A DNA stretch of 64,000 nt from positions 124,001 through 188,000 of the forward strand of contig VZRS01009616.1 of NCBI GenBank assembly GCA_013398055.1, written 5' to 3'. The first letter of the stretch is position 1, and each line of letters starts with the position of its first letter. The stretch comes from Ifrita kowaldi (taxonomy: Eukaryota > Chordata > Aves > Passeriformes > Cinclosomatidae). Both the position numbers and the translations under genes were made by a program. Positions 50,613 to 64,000 of the stretch are shown here, piece after piece. Below the pieces are notes generated by a model. That model did not search any database. It worked only from the letters and a program-made list of their open reading frames with translations, and was not told the origin of the DNA.

Positions 50613-53600
50613 CTGCCATGGTTCCTTACTCATATCATCCAGACTCTCCTTAGGAGCTAACTATCAATAAATTCATCATCAGTTCCACTAATGGAAAATA
50701 AACTCTTATTCCTGCTCTAATTTCAGCATTTCTGTGTATCCCAACACCTTATTCTTTCCACTCCTGCTTTGCTCCTTAAATATAGTCCTTTCCCTTCCTC
50801 GGTTCTCTGCAGCACTTTTTCTAATGCAGCAGAAATACTACTTTTTTTACTAAATTGAACTCCAACAAAACATATTTGGTAAATTGCTATAAGAGATGGC
50901 CTCTTTACATTCTGATCAAAGGACAGGAGAATGAACAAGACAAATGCTCTATCTGTCTTGGTACACTCAGAAGTTCTGTAGGACAGAACCTCTAAATAAC
51001 TCCACCAATGGTGGCTAAATTATGTAGGAATAAAATATAATCCATGGTATTCATAAGAAAGCCCTGAGAAAATCATCTTGCTGTCCCAGAGGCAATGTAG
51101 TTGCACTATGTTCTTGGACAGTTGCATTTGCAAAAATCCCCCTGAATAAATATGACCAGACAGTATAGATCATGAAAAACCAGTTGTGGTTCTGCCAGTG
51201 GTGTTGCCCTGATAAATGTCACAGAACCTGCACCACCATGTGGAAAATGACTGAGGTTTTACCCAAGAAAATCATTCTGTCTCTGTTGCTGCTCTGCTCT
51301 GGATCTCACCTGAAATTAGTAAGAGCAGCTGCACTACCCATACCATGAGTGTTCAATATTTTATTCAGCAGTCTGCAAGTACAAAATCCTACTTCCTTTC
51401 TATCTCCAAGAGATGATCATCTAAGTATCTGCTCTAAGACTTTTCCTCTCAACCAAAGTTATCTCAATTTCTTGACTATTTCCAATTTGTCGTTTATATC
51501 CCTACTGAAAATTTGAGCTGATCTTCAAAATGTGTCTCTTCTAATCCACGTGCAGATCTTTTTCATTTCTTAATCTGTTCCTTCTATGCTTGCCCTGTAT
51601 TTTCTCATGGTCCAAAAATAATTTATTAGGATCAACTGTACCTTTTTTTTCAAGTGTCTGCCTTGAAAAAGTGTCTGCCTGTCTGACCATCACTGCAGGA
51701 GGTAAGAAAGGTCCATGTAAGCTGTATTCTGGAAGTGTCTAACGAGTCATTTCCTTCTAGCAAGGCTGACTAAAGAATGTTACTAATAAGTGTCAGTTTT
51801 GTACCTGTTTGGCAGCTTTGCAGCTGGGACGTTCAATGACATATCTAGATGTAGAACTTTAACATCACAAACTTAGTCATCTCCAAAATTAGGTATTTAT
51901 GCAATTTCTATAAATTCTAGAAATATTTTACCTGGTTTTGACTGTGGTGGAAATAATCATTGGCACAGTGTGACTATTTACTTAGGGATAACAGAATCAC
52001 ACTCTTAAAAATGTAATCAAACACTGTATTTTTCAGTGGGTACATATTTTTGTGTTTACATAAAGATTATTTACTTGCCAAATTGTATTTAAAGAATATG
52101 TTGTCATCCTTTTCATAGGCTCCTGAGTTAATTACTGTTGGATGGACTCCGAATCCTTTATTCAAGCTGACATCCTTATGCTTAGTGAGACATCTTTTAA
52201 ACTAAGGCTTCATCTTAGACCTTGTTTGTACATGTACAAATGGCTGTGCTAGAATGTTCTTTAGTTCTATACATGCTAGTCAGTATATTCAGATTATGTT
52301 TGAAAATTACATTGTCCTACAAGTGTCTTTAATTCTTTAATATATTTTAAACCATCAGTGTTTCTTCATGCATATATTTTATAGTCACTTATTTTATGCA
52401 TAAAGATGAGATCTACATATAAGACTCTTTTTTTTCCAGTAAACTCCTATTTGACTTACAAAAGCTGCATTGCAAGTTGCATATGAGTGATTGCATATTA
52501 CAGTGGTTTAAGCAGTATTACTTGCTTTGTGTATCAGATGTACATTTAATTTGTCTGGTAAACGCACAAGAGGTAAAATCTAATGTGGCTAATATCCAAC
52601 AATTCTCTGTACAATGTAAAGTGAAGTTCTGCCCCTCTAGAGCTTTTTCGCTCCAGAAACCTACCTTGTTGCCTTAATATTTAGTTCTTGCTCGTGTTAA
52701 TAAGCAACTACACAGGCCATTTCACAGAAGTTGGACACTGTTTCTCATAAAACAAAGTTCCTCTGCATCTGGTATCATGTGCATTGGGAAAGACAGATTT
52801 TGAAATGTACTAACACAGAGGACCCTGTATCACTGCCTCTTGTTCCTATTCCCTTCTAAATTAATGATACACTTTGTAAACTTAGTGAATCTGTATCCTT
52901 TCTGTTTTGCCTGTGTAAAACTACAGAAGTATGTTCCATGTCTCACTTTCAGTGGCAGCAATATATTGATATTTGTCTGAATCCCCATATTTAATCAGGG
53001 TGAGTGCAAAGAAGTCTAAAATTTTCTAAATAACATGAAAATAGCAGAAATTATTGCAGTGAGATGGTCATGGTGATGAATGTTTTTTTAATGACTGACC
53101 TTTTTGTAATGACTCAAACAATATACTCAGCCTGAGATTAACCTTCTTAGTGCTTGCCTGAAAGAGAAATATTAATTTCCCTCCTTGGTTCAGCAAAAGT
53201 ATTTTTTCTTTCACTTTTCAAGATGCCCTCAGATCCTCTTAATTCATAGGGAATATCTTTGGATACACATACATATATAAATAAATACAGGGTTAGTGCT
53301 GAGCCTCCTTTGGTCAAAGCATGTGAAATGCCTTTTCCTGTCCCTGTTCTCATCTTGTTTTCTGCTCAATACTTTTAGAATTACTGAGGATCTGACAGCT
53401 GGACCAAAATGGAGGAAATATTCCTGTTAATAGCATGTAAACTCTGGATACAAACACACATTATGTGTTTGCTTTCTGTTTCTATTGGCAATAGTGCCAG
53501 GCTTGGGCACTCTTTGGGTTTGCCATCTAGAATGTCACGGTCAGCTATGACTGTGCTGGCAGAACTGTGGTGGAATGTTTCAGGTTGCCATGAGACATCA

Positions 53601-56600
53601 GCAAAACAGCGAGTACCTATTGCACATTCGAAAATATACTTACTCTGCTCTTTGCTCTCTAAAGAGACTGCAGTATTTCTTAAACAGGTGTAAAAAATTG
53701 AAAAGCCATCTTAAATACATGGAAGCAGGAACAAGGAATCAGTGTCCTATTCGTGGGCTATTTTCCTAATTATTGTACTCTGTTGGGCAATTAGCTGAAG
53801 GTTCAAATTTTATATATCTGTCCTGAGCACTCAAACAGCTCGTTACAGGTACAGGCACTTTCTTTTGAACTGGATTGGATCCTACGTGGAGGTGCCAACT
53901 TCAGCTATATTTCATCTTTTCCCACCACATACTTTGCATTTGCAAGTATTTTCTTCCAAAAGAAATTAAGACTACATTCTATATAAATGTAAACTTGCAA
54001 ACTATGCATATATTTAAGGCTGTATCGTTAATCACTTTTTAAAATAGATCTATTGATCTCCTCTTTTTGTAATAGTGAAATTACTGTATCAATGATCAAC
54101 TATTATTCTTTTAATGACTTGGATTTTTAATTAAACATTTTTTTTAAGCCTTATTAACCAAATTTCTCTCCCTTTCCACACTGCAATAACTAATCTGGAA
54201 ATTTTTTTTTTGTTAAAAGTGTTAAGAGTATTAATCTATAATTTAAAACAACATTTTCAAGGTACTCATAGGGAAGTGGGAGGGGAAGAGAGAAAGGATT
54301 TATGTTTAAGTGCATGATAAACAACTTTCTGATTTTATTGGCATATTCTGAAGACTGGCCTTTAGAAAGATGGAAGAGACAAAGAAACTGAAAAAATTTA
54401 GTTTAAGGTCACCTTATCAAAATTAACCTTGAAATAGCTCTGCTGTATGTATATAAATTATGTGTACATATAATGATGTTTCAACAGAAAATTAAGGGTT
54501 AAGACACCCAGGCATAATAGTCTTCTATTTAAAATAATATAAATAACCTTTCAGAAGTATCAAGCAAAATATTTATACAGCATGATTTTAAGAGAAAAGG
54601 AGAATGCAAATGCATTATTCAGATTAGCAGAGATACAATCAATCTGGCAAATCAGTAGGAGACCTAAGAAAAATCCTGCTCTATTTATAGCAGGGACTCC
54701 AGAGCAAGCTCTGTTCTTTTATATGAAGCAGCAAAATTACAACTGCAGAACAAGCACTTTGTGCATCTACGGCACTTGGCAGGAGATAGAAACTGGTTCA
54801 AGGCCAAAGAAATAACACCAAAGGTGCTGTTGTTGGGAAAAAAGGGAAGAAGCAAAAGGCAGTAATTTACGAAAAGTGGAAAAGCATGGGTAGCCTCTGA
54901 AATCTAATTTTACCCAAAGCATAGAGAAGGAAGCTGTGATGGAAATGAAGTTAAAATGGGCAGGCATGGGACTGGTTTGTGGGTAAAGCAACCGAAAACC
55001 AAACAGACATGCAGCATATTTTCAGCAGCAAGTAAATAAAATTCTCATGGGCAAGTAGTCACAGTATTTTCCATCAGCAGTGAATTGCTGATAGTCTGTA
55101 TAGAGATGAGGGATGCTAATCTATAAAATTCTGGTTTCCAGATGCTGTTTTTCCTGAAATAATGTGCTAATGAAATGGGAGGCTGCTGGCTGAGCTGAAA
55201 GCAAGTCTGAAACTGTAGAGGTCACAGCCTACATGCATACAGAAAAGGTTGTTCCTGATTCCACTAGACCTCACAGGTTAAGAGTGGGGCAGAAATAGCA
55301 CAAAAAAAATTACATGAACATGGTACCATCCCAGCTTCTGATAATAAATGTTTCCAGTGCAGAAGAAACCATATAAACCTGTCCTCTATCCTTCCCAAAT
55401 GGGGTTAACAAAGATATTAAAAATTTAATTGTTTCTCAGAATCTGGAAATGCAGCCCAGATAGGAGTGCTCATATTCTTGTTGTCACTGCCCTCCTTGAG
55501 GTGGGTCCCAAATACAGAGTGCATAGGTTAAAACTGCAAGGGAAACTGATGTTCTGTTAGGACAGCTAATTCAGCACTGTGATAAAATTATCAATGCATT
55601 AGGCGGTGTTAGTCTGAATATATAAGAGAGCAACTGTCCAACAATTGTTACTGCACTCAGGATTTCTGGGGTGGAACCAAAAATGTTGCTGGTGAGACTT
55701 TTAGGTTAAAATTTTTTTTCATTTTTGACCAGAAAATTTCTTTTGCAACTAGACGCAGCTTCTTTTTATGGATTTCTTTCTCATTTCCTGAAAAACAAGT
55801 AGAATTCTTAGGAACATGGTTTTATATTTGGGTTCCCTAAGATGCAAAAATAGAATTACTAAATTCCAGTGAACTACACCCAGAAAGAGTTATTTTTTCT
55901 CAGTCAGCCCAGAAAAACGTACAGCCAATCATATGATGTCTACTGTCATCAGCCAGCTGAAATATGCACAGAATTTTGCAAACCTAGCTATCTCAAGTTA
56001 TTTCAACATATCTGGTTTTATTCTATCCTTAGATAGGGAATTTTTGTGGCTCTGGTGCTAGAAACAATCAGTTCTATGGCTCCGCTAGGAAATTCCAATC
56101 CTGACAAATCAGTTTCCATTACCCATTTTTTTGTGAAAGCTCAATCAGTCAAGTAAAAAATGTGGAGACATATTTACATTGTACTAACATCAAAAAGGTA
56201 AATGACTTTCAAGTTTTATCACCAATATTAGAACAGAAATTAGATCCCTGATTTTTTCACCCCAAGAGTAGCCTTGGCTCCCCAGGTCACAGGTTAAAAC
56301 TCTGGATCAGATGACAAGTTTTACTGTTTTTAGCTAAACATCAAAAGGGAGGTAACACATGTTATTCCTCATGTTTCAAAGACGAATTGAATATCTCTAG
56401 CATGGATATCCCCTTTAAAACTATACATTTTCTTCATGGCAGAAAATTGAACATTTTTCCCTTCCATTTTTTCCCATTCCTTTTTATCTTTTTGAATTAA
56501 TGATGGTTTTTATTTCTTGTGTACTTCCTCTAGCTGAACATAAGGGAAGTAAGCTTCCTGACCTAAGAAACTTACTGCTCTTTTGTTTACATGAACATTT

Positions 56601-58040
56601 CTAGTGTATAACCGACATGGGCGCATGCTAGGCAATTCTGTCAGCTGAGCATGCACTCTGCAGCTTAAACATGTATTAGTCTGGTTCGATTTGAAACACA
56701 ATGGAACAAAGTCTGCATGCAAGACATGGATTTCTGACAAGATTTGTAGCTCTGGTTCAAAAACACCCCTTAGGGTATGAGCTTCATTTAAAGATCTCTT
56801 TGAAGTATTGACTTAATAGAACTAAATACATGTCTAAATATATGTATTTGCTTTAAAGGCTTGCTGAATTTGTGTCTTTAATGAATAAAAAACTTGAACA
56901 TCTGGGAAGAAGTTATAAATTGCAAGTGCATAGTGTACAAGGAATGATAAAAAATACCATGAAGAAGACATGAAGTTGTTTGCGCACTAGTGCAATAAAA
57001 AACTTACATGATCAATGAGAGGTGTAATTTTGCAAGTCGTTGATGGTGAATTCTGAATTTGATATGGTACTACATGAATAATCATAAATCCAGATTCAGA
57101 GTGAGTCATGGAGTCAGCTACCCTGATGATTGTGTGACTTGTTTTATGTCGAGTGTGATTCGTTTCTTTGTCATCTAATGAGACAGAACACAAAGCAGGC
57201 TCCACCACTGCTGTCTGTCCTAGTACACCCTTGCCATTCTTCTACACCAAACAGTGTATGTCCACTTTTTGTGTGTTCCTCTATGTACAGCTCAGGTCTG
57301 TCCTGGAGATTCTGTTGATTTGTTTTTAAGATATGCATAGTTATTTCTAGCTTCCAGAAAAAATTAGAGGAAAAGTGATTTAGTATTTTAATGATGATGG
57401 ATGCATTTTTAAATACCCTACACTAACTACACTAACTGCATAATGTTTTCTGCTCTATCGTATTGTTGCATTTATTAAGCTTTTATTGTGTTAAAACAAT
57501 TTCACTGGAGTCACTCTCATCTTGTTTGTTTTTTTTTTTTTCTAAGTTGCAGATTTTGGATGATCAGCTGAGACTACTGGTTTGGCAATTCAGACCTTTG
57601 GTTATTATCAGAATTCACATCACCTGTGAAGAAAACGAATGGTCCAGTGCCATGTGTCTTCTTGCCTTCTACCATAATACCTGAACTGGGAACTGGTTTG
57701 TTTTATGCAATTAATTATTAAATCTATTTGTGTAATTCTGGAAAAAATACTCTCGGCTGGCATGTTTTCCTGTCACTCTTTAAAAGAGCAAACATGTAAT
57801 TTCTTCTTATAGATTTCATTTTAAATTTCACTTCTTCAAAGGATAGCTTCATTTAGAAAATCTGACTCTATAAAATGGTTTTTAAATCAAACATTGTCTA
57901 TATGATATGTGTCTCTGCTTTTTATCTTACTGAAATCAAGGGCAGTTGTAAGAGAACAAATTCTCACTGACATGGTTTTTTGTTACTGTGGACTTGTGCA
58001 GTTTGACCTTAACTATAGTGGGAAACCTTTTCAAAGCTAA
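50613..58040. other. AT-rich stretch, no gene supported
   Basis: A TA-rich microsatellite (about 53263-53290), the 16-bp palindrome at 52225-52240 and a 13-base T-run at 57529-57541 are the only structures noted. Open frames stay below 95 codons on both strands. Confidence 0.5.
52225..52240. repeat. Perfect 16-bp palindrome
   Basis: TTTGTACATGTACAAA is its own reverse complement with no spacer. It could be a dimer-binding site or chance in AT-rich DNA. Confidence 0.85.
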
Positions 58041-58130
58041 TTATTTGTATTGGTAGATCTTAAACTTCAGGATCTTCCAGAGTGAATTGTAGTATGCAAT
58101 GTCAAATACTCCACTGAAATCTAGAAGTTG
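58041..58130 (-). mobile_element. Relic of LINE reverse transcriptase (CR1/L3-like)
   Basis: Minus-strand translation of 58130-58041 gives 29 codons before a stop. They contain LLDFSGVFDIA, then YYNSLWKILKFK. This matches the order and spacing of motif A of non-LTR retrotransposon reverse transcriptases, which in CR1-like elements reads close to LDFSKAFDTV followed by a SLL.KL block. The flanks (about 57970-58210) may belong to the same copy but are too decayed to align by eye. It is probably an ancient CR1 or L3 insertion, far older than the copy at 13 kb. The evidence is one short motif, so confidence is moderate. Confidence 0.5.
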
Positions 58131-58210
58131 CATATCAAAGGTATTTTAGTGTCTTTTTTTAATCTATTGTCCTTTCTGATAACTATGATAACTTTGAAAA
58201 TCTGGTGAAT

Positions 58211-61200
58211 GTGTGACATTTCAGGCCAAAATCCCAGCTTCTTACCTTTAACCAGTTGTTGTCTTTTTGCTGATTAATGTGGTGCTGTGGTAAACTGCTC
58301 ATCACCAAAAGAAACAAAACATCTCAGTAACTATTGGAGTAACTTAAATCACTCTACTTTGATACTTAGTCCATAATGGCATTTTTGAGAGCTTTTATTA
58401 GTCCCATATTTCATTAAAAAGACTAAATATTTTAGTGACAAGTTTGTCACCACACATTTCCAACTGGCTTAGATATATCAAGAGTTGCTTGACATCAGTC
58501 TCTTTCTGCATGTATAATTTCTTTGTGGTGTGAGAAACATTTATGAGCTCTTTAATTTCCATTACAGTTTAATAGCTTCTTTGATGCTAATCTACAAGTA
58601 GCTCTTGGAAATATTTTGTTATACTCTTTCTTCTTTTCATTATCACTGTAGAGAGGGGCTTTTCTTTGTTTGTTCTTCCTAGAAACTATTATTTTTGTGA
58701 ACCAAATACTTAGAAATGGGAATTGATTGATTGATCAGTATTTCGCTATCATTGCTTTCAGCATTTTCTTCAGATTTTTTTCTGCTGTTATCCATTTAAT
58801 TTTGTTTTGTTCCTTGTTCCATTTTTTTCCACTTTGGAGTGTGGGGTTTTTTTTGTTTTTCCTATAATTCTGTGTTTCTTCACCCACACAGTGCAGTGCC
58901 CTGATAATCAGCTACTATTGTTGCAGCATCTGTGATGCTGTTGTGTTGGAGAATTTGTGTCAGTTTAATATTGATCTTTTATGTTGAAACCAACTTTCAT
59001 GTATTCTTCAACTGGAGTCAAAATTATTACTGTAAGTTCCTACATATAAGTCTTTTGCTATCAATTCTATTTATTTTTCTGGGGTTTTTTTAATAATTGA
59101 TCTTCAGTTAAACCACATACAATTTATGCTAATTCAAATTTCAGGTCTTCTGTGCTCTATGAAATGGATATGCACGTTCTTCAAGACTGAACATAAATGG
59201 TTTTTACTTCCTTTTTTTTCCAGGTATTTTGAGGATTTCCAAATTATTTGACATATTTCTCTGTAGGAATACTGGTCTGCTGGTTGTGTCCTGATAAGAA
59301 ACAGAAGTTAGTGTTTCTTTCAGTGCTGTACTGTGAGAGAAAAGGTCACAGAAATAATGCTTTCCTAGCCATATGTCAAACAGCAGAATACTGTTATCAG
59401 GGGTTCATACGTAATTATGATTTTGATTGTAATAAAATTTAAGTTTGCAGATGTACATTATTGGAAATCTTGTTTGGATTTTTTTGACTGCTGTTCAACT
59501 CATAGCCTGTGGTTATATCTCCATTGCTGAGAGCAACATGGGCTAAGAGACTCCTGTTGGCTCTGAACAAAGGAGATGTAGGAAATTGTCTAGACATGGT
59601 CCAAGAAATCAGCACTGGCTCTGTGAACTTGTTAAAAACAGAGCAGAACTGCCAGTGGAGAGCTGTGACATTTCAGTAGTTGAAGTAATGTGGTATTTCT
59701 ACACCAGGCTACAGCACACAATAAGCAACAGCCTTTACCCTGGTTTAGTTTTCTTACCTCTGAGTTCTAATACTGTCTTTTGATCATAATTTTATTATTT
59801 AATCATTTTCATATTCAGTTTAGGGATTTTTAGGGACTCTTCAAATGATGATATTCCTTTATTACAAGGGCTTCAAAGTTGCATGCATTCATTATTCTTC
59901 TTTCACAACTTGCTACTGCCACAGAAGTAATCTGCACAGACGTTTCTCTGCCCTTCTCCTACCCCTTCCCTTCCCTTCCTCTAGCAGAAACTCAAGCACT
60001 GGTAGGGTCCCCAAGGCTTACTTTCATGCAGTGGTGAAAGACTGCAGAAATAGAAAGGCTAAAGCGAAAAAGAATTTTTATTATTATTTAATATTACTCT
60101 TCTCTCCTCAAAAACCTCTTTCCCGCTTACAAACTGTGTTATCAACATAAATGACCAAGGAGTTGCCAAGGCAACAGGTAAAGTAGCCAAAGTCCTGCAC
60201 AGAAGAAAAGAACCAAGAAAAAAAGTCCTTAAATTAGAAAATAACTGTGAGTGGTTTCTGGTAATGTTATAGCAATTCATGATGCTCACACTTCCCTCTT
60301 GAAAGGGACTGAATTGTACCAATGCTACCAAAAATATGATTATGATCGGGTAATTGACTGAATGAAGCACTGTAGAGGCAATGCACTTTCACAGTGAAAT
60401 CTATGAGTGTAAAGAAAGAAAGGCTACATGTCATTTTTTAATTTGAAAAAAATATGAGTCTGTCATAAATTTGTTTTGCCTACCTTAAATCACCTCTGAA
60501 TAATTAGGCAATTAAAAGTAAGTAATTTCAGAGGGTATTCCTCATATGCAATGCCATACATTCGGTGTTTTCAAAATATCATTTTCCTGGGAGCTTTGAA
60601 AACCATATCATTTTGAAAAAGCTGCTAGGGCATAGGAAAGATCATGGCCATTTATTCAAGACACAATGCCTTTGCTATCGCTTATATTACTTAAATTACT
60701 GTTTCATTTAGGGGCTGTTGTCATAGGCTGGAGCTTTACTGTGTTGGAAGGAGCATCACCATGGAAGCAAGACGATCCCAAGCTTCTACTCTCTTTCTGA
60801 CTGTTTACTTCAGCAATGTGCATTTCTATAGCACCTACTTAAATCATAGGTAATCCTATTAAGATCTATTTTCAGCAGAAACTGAAGGTGGTTTAATGTT
60901 AAAGTGTGTTGGGATGATAACTGTTTCCCCTGGACGCTCTGCCATGCAGAGCTCACACAACGCTGCTTCCATTCATCCCTGTCAAATTCATAGGTTAGCA
61001 GAACTTTTAAACATTTAGATTATGCTGTTTTGAAATTCACAGTTTTTATGTTATATGGGATGTCAACAGCACTACCAGCACGACCACCACACCTTTTGTT
61101 CTTTTACTGGTAGGTTAGTTTTGCAAACCTGGAAAACAATGCGTTGCTTTGTAAGATATATCCTTGCCCTGGGTGCACACCTGAACTCGAACAGATACAG

Positions 61201-64000
61201 AGTCTACAATTTTGAGATCTCACTTCCAATGTAGATTACCCACCAGCAGTGAAATTATGGAATTGTTTCAAAGTCAAATTCTCAGTAAACCAATAGACAA
61301 AGGAGAATAATGTTACCTCCATCAGCTGCTGCATGACAATTTGTTCAATATCAAAACTAATGTGAGAGTGGGTCTGTAAGGATTCTTCCCAAACTATGGT
61401 GATACATAAACTCTCCTGGATTAAAATATTATTTTTATGAAGAATATATTTAAATGAGGTATTTGTACAAAATACCCGATAAGACGGTTAATTATGGTTA
61501 TTAATTTCTTCTTCAAGAAGAAGAGAGGTAACTGTTTTTTCCCACACAGAACACGTAGCAAGTTAGTAACACTAGTTTTTGATGTTGATCTGTAAACAAA
61601 AGGTTGTCACCTGGACAATGAAAGTTCCACTGTTTTAAAGTTTTTTCAAATAAATTGCCTCAAATTTAACAAAAGTAAAATCTATTAAATAAAGACATGA
61701 AAACTGCTTATAGTTGTACTTTATGATTTAAATCTAGTCTTCAAAACTGTTTTCTTTTGGAATAAAGAGTTGGGTTTTTTACTGACTGAACTAATGTACC
61801 CAAACTTATAACTGAGAATTTCTCCAAGGCAACCTTACCATATCTTGAATAAATAATACTTGGAGGTAATCCTGTTACTTAAAATTACCTAGCTCAAGCA
61901 AAGCTAGCAAAATAAAATACAAGCTATTTTTAGCATTCAAAACATACTGTATTATCACACTTGTATAGAAAAGGCAGAGGTGTAAACAGACAAATGCGTT
62001 CACATCATTATCATTATTCACGTTATTTAATTTACTTTTGGTAGATATATTAAAAAGATCTTTTCTCCCCTCATTCTTCCTACTTTCCTTTTTCTTCTAA
62101 AAAGAATATTCAGGGTTTGATTTCTTTTCAGTACCTGCTTCCCCTCTCGGCTGGTAACTGTAACTGTTATAAATAATCTCTTCTTCCCACCTTTAAAGTC
62201 CAAATCCCTCTGGCACTGATCTGGAACAGAGAGGAATGTTGCACTGATCGGTATCTACCAGACATCTCAATCAGACATGATGTGAGCATATAAATTGATA
62301 GCTGTCTGCTCTTGATAGACCTGACAACAGCGAAACACTTCGGGATAGTGAACTCTTAACCTCTCACCTTTAAAAAACTTCAGCACCATTTGCATCACTT
62401 GAGAAGTTAGATCAAAACTTGAACGAAACAATGAAATTTAATAAATACCAGTTATTCTTAACTTTTAGATGGTAATACTTATATGAAAACACTGTATTAA
62501 CTGTGCGTTACATTTTAATACTGCACCAGAATTTTTCCCACTTTGTGACTCCAGGAATGTCTTAATACAATTTGTTTTCCCTGGGGGAGAAAAAAGGCTT
62601 TTATCCAAAGGAATGACTAAAATCAAACTTGTGCATACTTAAAAGAATGCCAAAGTGGGCAGTTAAAATTATTAAAATGGATTAAAATGGCTTTTAATGT
62701 TGTTTTCTCCCTTCAAATAAATTAGCCACCTCTTTCTCCTATTCGGAGTGCTCTCTGTTTGTGAAGTGATTAAAACTGTTGACTAAGTCTTACCTCCTAG
62801 TAGCAAGCATAGTAATTTTTGACCATGAAGTTTTGGGGTGGGTTTAACACATATTTGGTATTGTTGGAGAATAGCAAACACCTTAGAGTAAATGTTTGCT
62901 CGAAATGAAAGCAAGCAATGCTGTCCTGCTCCTGGTCCACTCTTCCATGATTCTTTCTTTGCTTATCAAAGACGTACATTTTCCTTCCAATTGCTGCTTG
63001 CTGATGTAAATTATTTAAGTTTCTGTTCAATCATTCTTATTCAGTAGAACTGACTGATTTAAGTGTGTATTCAGTTAAAACATAATTAGCACAGCAGAGA
63101 CCAAAAAAGTGGTCTAAAAGAAACTACATCTATGACACGAGAACCTGCAGAGTTCAACAATATATGAATGACAACACAAAGGTGCAACTTCCGAAGAAGG
63201 ACCCGAAAAGCTGCAAATTACATCTTTTCATACCTGTTTAGCCCCTCTGAATATGAGCATATTTTATATATCTCTCATAGACAAGGAAGTAATTGGTAAG
63301 AGCCGGCAGCTACAATTGATTTAAACTGGTAAGAAATGTTACAGTTGAGATAGTTTATTATTGTCCATAAAAGTTATGTTCTACCTGGATCATATTTCTG
63401 TAAGATAAGCCCATCTTTTTCTGCTGGGTGTCTCTGATATTGTTTCAGCCTGGTGGGGATGGTTTGCTAAAATGAGACTGAAAGCAAGAAGTCACCAACC
63501 TGACAGAGAAGACCTTGAATTTGGTCCTTTGTAGGATAGTTACAGCAGAGAAGCCTTTAACATATTTGTCACATTCCCACTTGTCTAAACTCTAGTAAGT
63601 GGAAAGCATTAAGGAATGTTGAAAAAGGATCTGGGTGGCTAGCTGCTCTCTAAGTTTTACCTGGAGACCCAGGTAAAAAATAAGAAAAAAACCAAACCTT
63701 TTCTTTTTCACTGAAGGAAAAAATGAAGTAGTATGCAATGTCATGTATTAAGGGACTAACACTTAGTTACCTTTATTAATAAACAAGTCCCAGGCACACT
63801 AACACATTTAAGTACAATGTACTTTCTTCAAAAATTTTTCTAAGTGCAAAGTTGAGTAATAACTACTGAAGAAGTATTTGGAGATACACTGACTTGAAAA
63901 TGAGCAAAGTTCACCAAAATTTAGGGTATCATCATAGCTGCCAGAAGCTGAGGCTCGTATGATGACAGTATGAAATACAAAGGATACAGAGCAGCGTACC
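58211..64000. other. AT-rich stretch to window end, no gene
   Basis: No supported gene, RNA or repeat family. Open frames are at most about 103 codons (60059-60370 minus, overlapped by a 101-codon plus frame), with no recognisable domain. Some T-rich tracts occur near 58.8-59.1 kb. Confidence 0.5.

Noticed and set aside
1..64000. rRNA, tRNA, CRISPR arrays, operons or prokaryotic mobile elements
   Set aside because: None was seen. The repeats present are vertebrate retroelements and simple repeats, and the short tandem units lack the spacer-repeat pattern of a CRISPR array.

Overview
This window looks like a stretch of bird nuclear DNA, probably a songbird, with no protein-coding gene I can support. 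The organism call rests on the interspersed repeats: a CR1 LINE of the avian type and several long terminal repeats (LTRs) of endogenous retroviruses (ERVs) whose end motifs I recognise as avian. The songbird part is inference. The DNA is AT-rich. Open frames are short (longest 154 codons), match no domain I know, and lie on both strands, as expected for intergenic or intronic sequence. I see no rRNA, tRNA, CRISPR array, operon or prokaryotic signal.

Layout: 1-5937 is unique AT-rich DNA with a microsatellite and a 33-bp tandem duplication. A GC-rich minus-strand LTR lies at 5938-6377, with the window's only N near one edge. 6378-13014 is unique sequence with a strong hairpin (7027-7068) and a weak exon-like pair near 9.2 kb. 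13.0-23.9 kb is a transposon-rich belt: a CR1 fragment truncated at both ends (13015-14110, minus), solo LTR A (14696-15325), an older LTR directly beside it (15331-15940), a 3' LTR remnant (16850-17060), a 5' LTR remnant (18800-19215) and a short LTR with 6-bp target duplications (23486-23881). 23.9-31.5 kb is mostly unique, with a diverged 120-bp tandem duplication at 24.2-24.5 kb. Solo LTR B (31497-32133) is a sister of LTR A. From 32.1 kb to the end the sequence is nearly featureless, apart from short tandem duplications, palindromes, a spaced TTATATAAG array at 32.6 kb and a small relic of LINE reverse transcriptase at 58.04-58.13 kb.

No set of genes acts together here. The best-supported biology is transposon history. 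LTR A, LTR B and the 23.5-kb LTR each keep matching target-site duplications, so each is an independent insertion reduced to a solo LTR. I did not find a convincing new system. The items most worth a second look are the LTR beside the N, the 120-bp duplication, the double-palindrome hairpin and the short array at 32.6 kb. Family names and comparisons with consensus sequences are from memory and need a repeat-library search.
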